64,000 nt of DNA. Origin: Anaerotruncus colihominis. GTDB taxonomy: Bacteria; Bacillota; Clostridia; Oscillospirales; Ruminococcaceae. The stretch is taken from contig CP102255.1 of the NCBI GenBank assembly GCA_025146135.1, positions 2,170,001-2,234,000 on the forward strand. The letters run 5' to 3'. This document shows positions 1-8,549 of the stretch, one piece after another. Under the pieces are notes generated by a model that had not been told where the DNA came from, ran no database searches, and saw only the letters and a list, made by a program, of their open reading frames with translations. Position 1 is the stretch's first letter. The number at the start of each line of letters is the position of its first letter. The position numbers were made by a program, and so were the translations under genes.

Positions 1-2376
1 CAGGAATATCGCACAGAACGAACGCTTGAAAAGCTTGGGGAACTGTCTGCTCCAAATGCAGCCGTAATCCGCGACGGACAAATCCAAAGTATACCGGCCA
101 GCATGGTTGTACCTGGCGATATATTTTGTCTAAAGGCTGGCGACCGGATTCCCGCCGACGGTTGTGTGCTTGGCGGCGATAGTTTAAGCTGCGATGAATC
201 CATGCTCAGCGGTGAATCAATCGGGGTTGAAAAATATGCGGCCCCAAATCCCGATGCGCCGCAGAAGGCTAATCGTGTCTATATGGGGGCTACAGTGACG
301 CGCGGGCGCGCCGTTTGCCGCGCAACCGAAACGGGTGGGGCGACTGAAATGGGCAAAATTGCAGATATGCTTGGCACCATAGAGGTACAGCCAACGCCGC
401 TGCAAAAACGGCTCGCACATATGGGGAAAATAATCGGAATCGCCTGTTTAGTGATCTGTCTTGTTGTTGCAGTGACTGGTATTTTACGCGGCGAAGATCC
501 CTTCAACATGCTGCTCACCGGAATTTCCCTTGCCGTCGCCGCAATCCCGGAGGGACTTCCCGCTGTCGTTACCATCGCGCTTGCGCTTTCTGTCGGACGC
601 ATGGTCAAGCGCAAAGCCTTGATTCGCCGTCTGCATGCGGTCGAAACGCTTGGCTGCGCCGATGTCATCTGCTCTGATAAAACCGGTACCCTGACAGAAA
701 ACCGTATGACTGTTAAGGTCCTCTGGACCGCCTCCGGCGAAACAGAAATTGGGAAACGCGCCTCCAGCGAGCCTTGTTCAGCTATGCTCCTTGATATCGC
801 TGTTCTTTGCAACAATGCCCTGCTCGATACCCCGGCAGGCCGAAAGGACGCCTTTACGACGGATGGCGAGCCGACAGAAGCAGCCCTGCTCATCGCAGCG
901 GCCAAATCGGGCGTTTTCAAAAAACAGCTTCCTTATGAGCCAGTTAAAGAGCTTCCTTTTGATTCGGCGCGTAAAATGATGAGCGTCTGTGTGCGGCGTA
1001 AGGATGGGAAATATCTTTTGTTCACAAAGGGAGCTCCCGATCTCCTGCTGGACCGGTGTACGCATTATCTGTCCAAAAACGGCGTTTCACTTCTCACCCC
1101 AGCCATAAAATCACAGATTTCTCAACAAAACGATGCGCTCGCACGGCGCGCGCTGCGTGTACTCGGCTTCGCTTATCGCGAGGCCGACAGCGCAGGCGAT
1201 ATACGGGAGGAACGTCTGATCTTCACTGGTATGGCTGGAATGATCGATCCGCCACGCAAAGAAGCCTTCGATGCGGTTATAAAATGCCGTGAAGCCGGGA
1301 TCCGCCCAGTTATGATTACAGGCGATCATGCGGTTACAGCACGGGCCATTGCTGAGGAGCTGACGATTTATCAGCCTGGCGACCGGATTATGACCGGCCG
1401 TGAACTCGATAAAACAAGCGATGAAGCACTTACGCGTATGATTTCCAATATTTCTGTATTTGCACGCGTTACACCGGCCCATAAGCTGCGGATCGTGCGT
1501 GCGCTTAAAAAACAGGGGCACACTGTTGCAATGACAGGCGACGGCGTCAACGATGCGCCGGCTGTCAAGGAAGCTGATATCGGTGTTTCTATGGGAATCA
1601 CTGGCACAGATGTTACCAAGGAGGCTTCATCTGTCATATTGCTCGACGACAACTTTGCAACCCTTGTCGCAGCAGTCGAGGAAGGGCGCGTAATTTACCG
1701 GAATATCCGCAAATTCATTCGATATCTGTTTTCCTGCAACATCGGCGAGGTTGTAACCATGTTCTTTGCCATGCTGATGGGAATGCCGGTACCGCTCCTG
1801 CCCATTCAGATCTTGCTTGTCAATCTCGCCACAGATGGCCTGCCTGCCATTGCGCTTGGTCTGGAACCGCCTGATAAGGATGTGATGCGGCAGCGTCCAC
1901 GCCGTGCCAATGAATCCGTCTTTTCCAATGGGCTTGGATTCACGATCGTGATTCGAGGACTATTGATCGGCTTATGCACACTTGGCGTATTTGTTTCCCT
2001 GATCCGTTCCAGTGGAGATCTTTTGACCGCCCGTACCGGCGCGCTGCTTGCACTTGTCTTAATGCAATTGATTCATGTTTTTGAATGCAAAAGCGAAACC
2101 AAAGGGTTGTTTTCCATCAACCCTCTGAATAATCTTAAATTGGTTGGCGCAGTGGCTGTATCGGCAATTTTAATGTATTTGGCTATCTACAACCCTGTAT
2201 TGGGCAGTATTTTCCGTGCGGTTCCTCTAACTGGGGAGCAACTGCGCACTGTTTTGACCTACTGTGTGTTTGTCCCAATTGTTTCAGGTATTATTCTGAT
2301 GATCAAAAACAGGGCCTCAACGCATACCGTCTCCTCAAAATCGTCCCATAAAACGTGTCCCCATCCAGTTAAATAG
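1..2376 (+). CDS. P-type cation-transporting ATPase, calcium type (5'-truncated)
   Basis: Type II P-type ATPase, most like bacterial Ca2+ pumps that export Ca2+ with ATP. The frame is open to the first base, so the N-terminal cytoplasmic part and first membrane helices lie outside the window; the internal ATG at 103 is not the start. Visible in order are the actuator motif (LSGES), a membrane segment with PEGLP, which is typical of the Ca2+-binding M4 helix, the phosphorylation site DKTGTLT (about 676), the hinge TGDGVNDAPA (about 1530), and four C-terminal membrane helices. The gene is convergent with the flagellar block and shares its terminator. There is no sign of a functional link to motility. 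Family assignment is firm; Ca2+ versus another cation is inferred. Confidence 0.9.
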   Translation, partial: QEYRTERTLEKLGELSAPNAAVIRDGQIQSIPASMVVPGDIFCLKAGDRIPADGCVLGGDSLSCDESMLSGESIGVEKYAAPNPDAPQKANRVYMGATVTRGRAVCRATETGGATEMGKIADMLGTIEVQPTPLQKRLAHMGKIIGIACLVICLVVAVTGILRGEDPFNMLLTGISLAVAAIPEGLPAVVTIALALSVGRMVKRKALIRRLHAVETLGCADVICSDKTGTLTENRMTVKVLWTASGETEIGKRASSEPCSAMLLDIAVLCNNALLDTPAGRKDAFTTDGEPTEAALLIAAAKSGVFKKQLPYEPVKELPFDSARKMMSVCVRRKDGKYLLFTKGAPDLLLDRCTHYLSKNGVSLLTPAIKSQISQQNDALARRALRVLGFAYREADSAGDIREERLIFTGMAGMIDPPRKEAFDAVIKCREAGIRPVMITGDHAVTARAIAEELTIYQPGDRIMTGRELDKTSDEALTRMISNISVFARVTPAHKLRIVRALKKQGHTVAMTGDGVNDAPAVKEADIGVSMGITGTDVTKEASSVILLDDNFATLVAAVEEGRVIYRNIRKFIRYLFSCNIGEVVTMFFAMLMGMPVPLLPIQILLVNLATDGLPAIALGLEPPDKDVMRQRPRRANESVFSNGLGFTIVIRGLLIGLCTLGVFVSLIRSSGDLLTARTGALLALVLMQLIHVFECKSETKGLFSINPLNNLKLVGAVAVSAILMYLAIYNPVLGSIFRAVPLTGEQLRTVLTYCVFVPIVSGIILMIKNRASTHTVSSKSSHKTCPHPVK

Positions 2377-2414
2377 AGAGAAAACCCGGCACAAGGCCGG
2401 GTTTTCTCTCTATT
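2372..2414. terminator. Bidirectional intrinsic terminator between ATPase gene and fla/che block
   Basis: Perfect 19-bp inverted repeat (2372-2390 with 2396-2414) around the 5-base loop ACAAG. The GC-rich core CCCGGC/GCCGGG is flanked by A and T runs on both sides, so it can end transcription in both directions. It overlaps the last bases of the ATPase gene and lies 6 bases beyond the stop of the lipoprotein gene on the other strand. Confidence 0.9.
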
Positions 2415-2420
2415 TTCGGC

Positions 2421-2873
2421 TCAACCGCCCGTATCAGTCGATACAATGGCAACCTCGGAATTGCCCGCCTTTGCATTTTCCAATGCGGAAGAAAGCAGCT
2501 TTATAAAAGATTTATACGATGTGGACGCACCTGCGATCGCGTCAATCTGGTTGACATCGCCGGTTTGCAGAAAATCGGCTGCATATTTGCGTGTATATTG
2601 ATTCGGATACGTGCCGACAATGCTGTTCATTCGGCGCATATATGCCATATCCCACGATTTAATATAGCCGCTTGCATTTTTTGCATTGTATTCCACTGAT
2701 ACAACCTCTCCATTGCTGATGCAAAGCGTTACAAATTCCTTCCAGCCGTTATTATATTCCGCTGCCTGCGCAGTATAATAACCATCCTTTAATGAATCAG
2801 TGCGTTTGCCGCAACCGCCCAAAGATAGAATCATCGCTGCGGCCAATAAAACCGGCACTATCCTTTTCAGCAT
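2421..2873 (-). CDS. FMN-binding-domain lipoprotein
   Basis: Small exported lipoprotein of 150 residues. A lipoprotein signal peptide ends in the lipobox LSLGGC with lipidated Cys21. The rest resembles the FMN_bind domain: it starts at DGYYTAQ (about 30-36), a typical domain opening, and has DAIAGASTS at 111-119, which fits the Dxx(s/t)GA(T/S)x(S/T) site where ApbE-type flavin transferases attach FMN. The usual Thr is Ser here, so covalent flavinylation is uncertain. It is the last gene of the block and its start overlaps the end of the chemoreceptor gene by 7 bases. A role in extracytoplasmic electron transfer is known for the family; a link to chemosensing is inference from position only. 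Confidence 0.75.
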   Translation of the reverse strand: MLKRIVPVLLAAAMILSLGGCGKRTDSLKDGYYTAQAAEYNNGWKEFVTLCISNGEVVSVEYNAKNASGYIKSWDMAYMRRMNSIVGTYPNQYTRKYAADFLQTGDVNQIDAIAGASTSYKSFIKLLSSALENAKAGNSEVAIVSTDTGG

Positions 2874-4914
2874 ATTGATTCCTCCATTTGTTCGGCGCTC
2901 TGCGTCTGTCTAAGATTAAACCGTCCCGCGATATCCTGCAAAGCCTGTGCCTGCTGCATCATCTCATGACTGGCAGCGGCAGCCTGCTCACTGGCAGACA
3001 AGTTATGCTCCCCAATATCGGAAATCGCGCCGATATCCTCCGCCATGCCATCCAACGCAGTCTTTTGTTCCTGTACAAAATCGACAAGGCCGTCCATAAT
3101 TTGGGAAACATCGCGGGAAATATCCGCAATATCTGCCATCGTTTTGGCAGTCTGCTGCGCATATGTATAACCTTCAACAACCTGCTCCTGTGAATGCTCG
3201 AGCATCTGCGTCGCCTTCTGCGCTGATTCAGAGCTTTTTTCCGCCAGGTTGCGTACCTCCTGTGCAACCACGGAGAAACCTTTACCGGCAGCGCCAGCCC
3301 TGGCCGCTTCTACGGACGCATTAAGCGCAAGAATATTGGTTTGAAACGCAATATCCTCCATTAATTTAGAAATTTTCCCAATTTCATGCGCATTCTGATT
3401 AATCTGATCCATCGATTGCAGCATCTGCTTCATCTGCTGATCGCCGCTGTCAAGCTGAACTTTCACTTTATTCATCAAAGCTTCCGCCTGCTGTGCATGG
3501 TCATTAACCGCATTGACATTCTGTAGTATTGTCTCTGATTCCGCTTTAAGCCGCATAACAGAATGCGCCTGCGTTTCGGACGAGCTATTCACAGTCTGCG
3601 CAGAATCAGAAACGCCACGCGAAGCAAGCAAAAGCTGCTCCGAAGCGACCTGTAATTCATGCATGGCGTTGTTCAGGAAGGATATAATTTTGTCGAGAGA
3701 CTCCTTCATGACAACAAAATCGCCCTGAAACTTGCCTTGAATTTGGATATCAAGGTTTCCATTGGAAATTTGTGTGAGTGCGTCACGTAATTCAGACAGG
3801 TAACCATTGATATCCCCGATCGTTTCACGCAACGCAAGTGAAAGCGTCTCCACCTCGTCATTCGTTTTGACTACATCGGTCGAACTGGTAAGATCCCCTT
3901 GCGACAAAAGCTGAATCCGGTCTGTCACATTTCCAAGCGCACGAGCAATTCGGCCGGAAAAGCCTCTGATGCGCAAAACCAATATCAGCAGCATTGCCAC
4001 TGTAATCAACAATGTAATCTGAAGCGCGCCGTTTCCCGCCCCATAAACTCCGACTGCGGAACCGCGATTGCAATCGACCAATTGGTGCCGCGCACAGGGG
4101 CAAACGTCATGTAACTGTCCTTTCCATCAATACGGACGCGTGACGCGCCGATTTCACCTGTTAAAGCACGATCAAAAAGGCTCTGAAGCTTGTCGCCGCC
4201 TGAATACGTCGTATATACGTTTTCCTGCGATCTGACCTTCTCTGCATCAGAATGCGCCATCAAAACACCATCTTGATTGAACATGAAGGCACGGCCTGTA
4301 TAGCCGATATTAATGTTGCTAACAACATCATTCAGCACATCGTATTTATAATTGCCAACCAAATAGTATGTTACCGCCCCATCAGCGTCGGTGACAGGGG
4401 TACCGATTGCAACCTGCAAATTTCCCCCATTGACCGATGTATCATCAACAACCAAGCCGCCCGTTTCCTTCATATACTGATAAATCTCACGCTGAGAAAT
4501 ATCCGGCGTACCATCGCCATAGGATGTGTAAAGCTTTCCATCGGGCGTATAAAGCGACAGAGATATAAATTCGATTCCTGAAGCCGCATTCTCCAATAAA
4601 GCCTGTTTTTCAGCTTTTGTCGTGCCGGCTTCTGTAAAAACCCGGTTGTCAGAAATCATAAAAACCCGATCAGACAAGACATGCAGATTGGCCTCGACTG
4701 CCTGTGAAGCAGTCCGCACCAGTGGCTGCATCACATCCAGCAAAATCAAATTCGTCATAATGCGTGATGTCAGAAATAAAATGCAAAGAAATACAATCGA
4801 TAAAATCATGACCATTGAAACTGTGTTCACCACAATTTTCTTTCGGATGCTTGACGTCTCTCTCATCCTCCCTGAATACTCACTTGGCAACGTTCGAGCC
4901 GCTACCAGACCCAT
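2867..4914 (-). pseudogene. Methyl-accepting chemotaxis protein, split by a one-base frameshift
   Basis: Chemoreceptor whose reading frame is broken near 4039-4042. The N-terminal part has a transmembrane helix and a Cache-like extracellular sensor; the C-terminal part has the second transmembrane helix, HAMP and the signalling domain with the tip [20 protein letters not shown]. Adding one G to the GGGG run on the coding strand fuses them as [12 protein letters not shown] and gives one receptor of about 682 residues, the usual length. Cause unknown: real inactivation, slippage variation or an assembly error. The first ATG (4914) overlaps the cheD stop; MRETSS at 4866 is an alternative start, but its GGAGG touches the ATG. 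It belongs to the cheC-cheD run, which fits CheD acting on receptors. Confidence 0.8.
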
Positions 4915-5387
4915 TCCCCTCTATTAACCGATTTGATACGCATCGTACCATCCGCTGCATTAAAGTAAAGCGTGCGGCCATAATTTTTTCCCGTATCGTC
5001 CGCAATGATCGGGATGCGCAATTTGGCCAGAGTCTCCTTTACCGCAGCGATATTGCGCTGACCGATATTGGAAATTGAAGAATTAGTGATTGCCGCAAAC
5101 ATTTGCGCTCCGCCGGCAATTTTGGCTTTCATCCGCGCAGACCGGGCGCCGGCCATTTCCATCTTTTTTACAAGCAAGACAATTGCCGTATCTGCAAACC
5201 GATATGCCTGCTTCGGATCGTTGTTGAGATTGCTGGAAGGAAGCATAATATGAGATAATCCCGCCAGTTTTACCATCGGATCATACAAACAGATCCCTAC
5301 ACAGGACCCCAGGGCATACGTCACCAGGATATCCGGCGCCTTCGCTATATTCAGGTCGGATATGCCTACCGTGATGGTCTTACTCAT
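4902..5387 (-). CDS. cheD: Chemoreceptor glutamine deamidase CheD
   Basis: Deamidates glutamines of chemoreceptors and binds CheC, stimulating its CheY-P phosphatase activity in Bacillus-type chemotaxis. The 161-residue protein is of normal family length. The catalytic Cys is visible in ALGSCVGICLYD (Cys29) and the partner His in GLSHIMLP (His46). The start overlaps the cheC stop by 4 bases (ATGA), so translation is probably coupled, and the end overlaps the receptor gene that follows. The cheC-cheD-receptor order supports the call. Confidence 0.95.
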   Translation of the reverse strand: MSKTITVGISDLNIAKAPDILVTYALGSCVGICLYDPMVKLAGLSHIMLPSSNLNNDPKQAYRFADTAIVLLVKKMEMAGARSARMKAKIAGGAQMFAAITNSSISNIGQRNIAAVKETLAKLRIPIIADDTGKNYGRTLYFNAADGTMRIKSVNRGEWVW

Positions 5388-6007
5388 AAATCTATCCCCA
5401 GATTCGTCATTATTTTCTCAAGGGACTCCATATCCGGAATCATCAGGATATGACTGGCAGCCTGTTCCTCATCGCTGTTGAACGCATCGCCGATAAAAAT
5501 AATTTTATCGCTGATATTTGCATAATAGATTGCAGGCACGCTGATAATCGCACCCAGCATATCGATGCTGACATCCGGCACCGAAATATTGATGTTAAGT
5601 CCTGTCATGGATGAGATTGCGTTCACATAGGAACCGGCCATAATGTTGGCGACTTCTTTCATAGCTGAATATTCCATTTCTCCAAGCTCCGCAAAGCTTT
5701 CCAACGACTCGCCAAGCAGCGCGTTCAAAGTTATATGGGCAAACTCTTTCTGGAGCAGAAACATAATCATGCCATTCACATCGCCCTCTAAAAAAAGCAG
5801 CATACCAATGATCATGGTTTCCGGCCCGCCAAGCTCCTCTGTAACCGATTCATAATCAAGAATTTTGATTGTGGGTACAGCAATATCTACCCTGCGCGCA
5901 AGCATATCCGACAGAGAGGTGGCCGCGTTCCCGGAGCCGATATTCCCGATTTCGCGCAGTACATCAAGATGGATATCGTCTAATTCACCATAATCACGAA
6001 TCGCCAT
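5384..6007 (-). CDS. cheC: CheY-P phosphatase CheC
   Basis: Removes phosphate from CheY-P and, with CheD, drives adaptation. The 207-residue protein holds the two phosphatase signatures of the CheC/FliY/CheX fold: E19 and N22 in LREIGNIGSGNAA, and a second E..N pair in MKEVANIMAG near residue 119. AGGAGG stands 6 bases before the ATG. It lacks the C-terminal SpoA domain, which separates it from FliY encoded upstream in the same block. Both active sites appear intact. Confidence 0.95.
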   Translation of the reverse strand: MAIRDYGELDDIHLDVLREIGNIGSGNAATSLSDMLARRVDIAVPTIKILDYESVTEELGGPETMIIGMLLFLEGDVNGMIMFLLQKEFAHITLNALLGESLESFAELGEMEYSAMKEVANIMAGSYVNAISSMTGLNINISVPDVSIDMLGAIISVPAIYYANISDKIIFIGDAFNSDEEQAASHILMIPDMESLEKIMTNLGIDL

Positions 6008-6020
6008 TGAAAACCTCCTG

Positions 6021-6842
6021 TTATCTCAAGTTGTTGACCGTGTCTTCGATTTCATCCGCGGTCTGCACCATCTTGGCGCTGAACTGAAACGCCCTTTGGC
6101 TGACGATGATATTTGCCATTTCTTCCGACAGATCAACCGCGGACTGCTCCAGCATTCCTGTTACAATGGTATACGGACGCGACGCGCGCGAAGACGCTTT
6201 TATGACCGTAGGCGTCCCGGAAATAGGCGTTTCACGGAAGCCGCCCGTATTGGGTTCCAATCCATAGGGATTCGGGAAAATATAGACGCCGACTTCGTCC
6301 TGAAGGTTTGTCAGATCAAACTGATCGTCATCCCCCCGGTCCAGCTTGATGCGCTTGCCGCTTGCATCAAGCACATAGGATCCATCCGACGTGACAAGGT
6401 AACCGGATTTCCCTTCTATACTGATATCAAACGCGCCATTGCGCGTATATTCAGTCGTACCGTTGGCGCGTTCAACCGCAAAAAATCCATCGCCCTTGAT
6501 CGCCATATCAAGCGGATGCTCCGTTTGCAGCAGATTGCCCTGGCGAAATACCAAATCCGAATATGCAAGGCGCACGCCATGCCCCTGCATATGGATACCG
6601 TCCGCGTCGGTCATGCCGCCGACTCCATTTTCATCGGCCGTATCCTGTGCGCCAGCGTCGCCGCCCGCATTCACAAGCGCATCTGTATTGGTCCACATCT
6701 GCGTGTATAAAAGGTCGCTGAAGGAAGCCCGCGACGGTTTATATCCGACTGTATTGACATTGGCCACGTTGTTTGAAACAAGGTCCATCTCCTGCTGGTA
6801 GGCAACCAATCCGGAGACACCATTATAAAAAGCAATATTCAT
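6021..6842 (-). CDS. Flagellar hook-basal body protein, FlgG/FlhP type
   Basis: Rod or hook-base protein exported by the flagellar type III system. It has the axial-protein N-terminal signature SGLVAYQQEMDLVSNNVANV with the following TVGYK, the mid-chain GDGFF, and the C-terminal helix SEEMANIIVSQRAFQFSAKM with a terminal heptad-rich end. It is one of two tandem FlgG-family genes directly after fliA, the same arrangement as flhO-flhP in Bacillus subtilis, and this one is in the flhP position. Exact rod role (FlgF-like or FlgG-like) cannot be settled from sequence alone. Confidence 0.85.
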   Translation of the reverse strand: MNIAFYNGVSGLVAYQQEMDLVSNNVANVNTVGYKPSRASFSDLLYTQMWTNTDALVNAGGDAGAQDTADENGVGGMTDADGIHMQGHGVRLAYSDLVFRQGNLLQTEHPLDMAIKGDGFFAVERANGTTEYTRNGAFDISIEGKSGYLVTSDGSYVLDASGKRIKLDRGDDDQFDLTNLQDEVGVYIFPNPYGLEPNTGGFRETPISGTPTVIKASSRASRPYTIVTGMLEQSAVDLSEEMANIIVSQRAFQFSAKMVQTADEIEDTVNNLR

Positions 6843-6875
6843 AGCGCCGTACCTCTTTTTATATATTTATTTCAA

Positions 6876-7640
6876 TTAAAGCGCCGCGATCTGTGTGGCT
6901 GACTTCTGGTTGATTTTGTCCAGTATCTGCAAGGCCGAACTGCACGCCTGGAAGGTCCTTTGCGCTTCCATCACAAGCGCCATTTCGCGGTTTGGATCGA
7001 TGTTGGAGCGCTCTGTCCAACCCTGAACAATCATGACATTATCGCCGACCTGTGTGTTTGCCGTCATGTCCTGCGCCGTATACATTCCGTTTGCATCCAC
7101 CTCAAGCTCCGCGTCCTGCGGCGGGACTGTGACAAGAACCTTATCGACCAGCTTGCCTTTTTCATTATAAATATCACCGTTGTAATCGACAGTAAAATTA
7201 GCCGTATCAAGCTGAATAGGTCCTTTTTCTCCCAGCACCTGTCCATGGCCGCGCAGCACCAGCATCCCTTCCTCGTCAACATCGAAGTTGCCGTTTCTGG
7301 TCAAATACTGGCGCTCATTGCCCTGCGCGTCGGTCGTCAATATATTAAAAAAGCCTTCACCATTGATTGCGAGATCATAAGGGCGTCCTGTCTCCTCCAA
7401 AGAGCTTGGATCAAACAGAGTTGGAACATCCGATACGATCCGCACCGGCGCGCCTGTGCCAATTGCGCCGCTCGCACCCTTTTCCAGGCGCACGAGATAT
7501 TCATCCTCAAATGTCGTACTGACAACACGTGAAGCGCGAAAGCCCGGTGTCCGCGCGTTCACAAGGTTATTCGTGAGAACGTTGAGCGTGCGTTCCTGCA
7601 TTAAGACGCCCGATGCCGCTGTATAAAATCCTCTCAACAT
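6876..7640 (-). CDS. Flagellar hook-basal body protein, FlgG/FlhO type
   Basis: Second FlgG-family axial protein, 254 residues. The N-terminus MLRGFYTAASGVLMQERTL, followed by LTNNLVNARTPGFRASR, and the C-terminus REMALVMEAQRTFQACSSAL match the Flg_bb_rod and Flg_bbr_C domains; the NGEGFF loop is also present. It sits 7 bases after the fliA stop. Together with its downstream neighbour it probably builds the distal rod. The NN-x-x-N element has drifted (TNNLVNAR), which is common in FlhO. Confidence 0.85.
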   Translation of the reverse strand: MLRGFYTAASGVLMQERTLNVLTNNLVNARTPGFRASRVVSTTFEDEYLVRLEKGASGAIGTGAPVRIVSDVPTLFDPSSLEETGRPYDLAINGEGFFNILTTDAQGNERQYLTRNGNFDVDEEGMLVLRGHGQVLGEKGPIQLDTANFTVDYNGDIYNEKGKLVDKVLVTVPPQDAELEVDANGMYTAQDMTANTQVGDNVMIVQGWTERSNIDPNREMALVMEAQRTFQACSSALQILDKINQKSATQIAAL

Positions 7641-7647
7641 AATCCAT

Positions 7648-8421
7648 TCAACCTTTCATATATTGTTCAAGCTTATTACGCAATTTTTGAATCAGCTTCC
7701 GATTGATCTGACCGATGCGCTGCTCGCTGACACCGAGCACGCCGCCTATCTCCTTCATTGTCAGATTCTCATAGTAATAAAGCGACAGCACATGCCGTTC
7801 CTGTTCATTCAAGCTGTCAATCGCCATGCCAAGCTGTTCCCTCAGCTCCTTGGCATCAACGCATCCTTCAGGGTTGACGATTTCGCCCTCCATCGGCCAC
7901 AGCATATTCTGATTTTGCGGTCCGTCGGCCAGCAACGACTCATAAGAAAATATGCTTTCCCCCGACATCTCATAGATACACTGGTCAAATTCCCGTTCGC
8001 TCATATCGAGCTGTTTAGCCATCTCGGAACGCGTCGGGTTGCGTCCCAGCTTCATGGGCAGGTCATTGTACGCGTTGTTGACGCGGATCGCGTTGTGACG
8101 GACGCGGCGGGGCAGCCAATCCTGCTTACGCACATAATCAATAATCGCACCCTTTACCTTTGTAAACGCATAGGTCGAAAACTTGACGCCGTGATCCGGA
8201 TCGAACCGGTCAACACTGTCAATCAGGGCGATCACCCCCTGGTTGACCATCTCCTCGATCGTCGCATATTTATGGAACATATTGTTCATTTCGATCGCAA
8301 CCGACTTTGCTATGTAGCTGTAATGCATCACGATCCTGTTGCGCAGCTCCTGGGAGCCGGTTTCCTTATAAAGGCGCATCAGTTCTTCCGGATTTTCTTC
8401 GATCTGCCGCTCCTCCTGCAA
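7648..8421 (-). CDS. fliA: RNA polymerase sigma factor FliA (sigma-28/SigD)
   Basis: Directs late flagellar and chemotaxis transcription and is held by FlgM. Region 2 (FDPDHGVKFSTYAFTKVKGA) and region 4 with the HTH (LTMKEIGGVLGVSEQRIGQI) are clear, as is the sigma-28-typical DWLPRRVRHNA. The start is uncertain. TTG at 8421 is the longest option, but its AGGAGG lies inside the frame and the only upstream AT(G)-type codon it could serve is not a normal start; ATG at 8379 (MRLYKETG), after GGAAGA, gives 243 residues and is plausible. The gene follows flhA directly; flhF and flhG, often found here, are absent. Sigma-28-like promoters elsewhere in the window are its likely targets. Confidence 0.93.
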   Translation of the reverse strand: MQEERQIEENPEELMRLYKETGSQELRNRIVMHYSYIAKSVAIEMNNMFHKYATIEEMVNQGVIALIDSVDRFDPDHGVKFSTYAFTKVKGAIIDYVRKQDWLPRRVRHNAIRVNNAYNDLPMKLGRNPTRSEMAKQLDMSEREFDQCIYEMSGESIFSYESLLADGPQNQNMLWPMEGEIVNPEGCVDAKELREQLGMAIDSLNEQERHVLSLYYYENLTMKEIGGVLGVSEQRIGQINRKLIQKLRNKLEQYMKG

Positions 8422-8549
8422 CGCAGTGTTCAGTTTTCAACACTCCCTTCACAGCGGGCTTTTACCGGCGCATAAACTGCTCTTGCAGCCCGAATAAAAG
8501 CCGCCTGTCAGATTTTTTGACGGCCTGCGCCGCCTTGTGTCGAAAAGGC

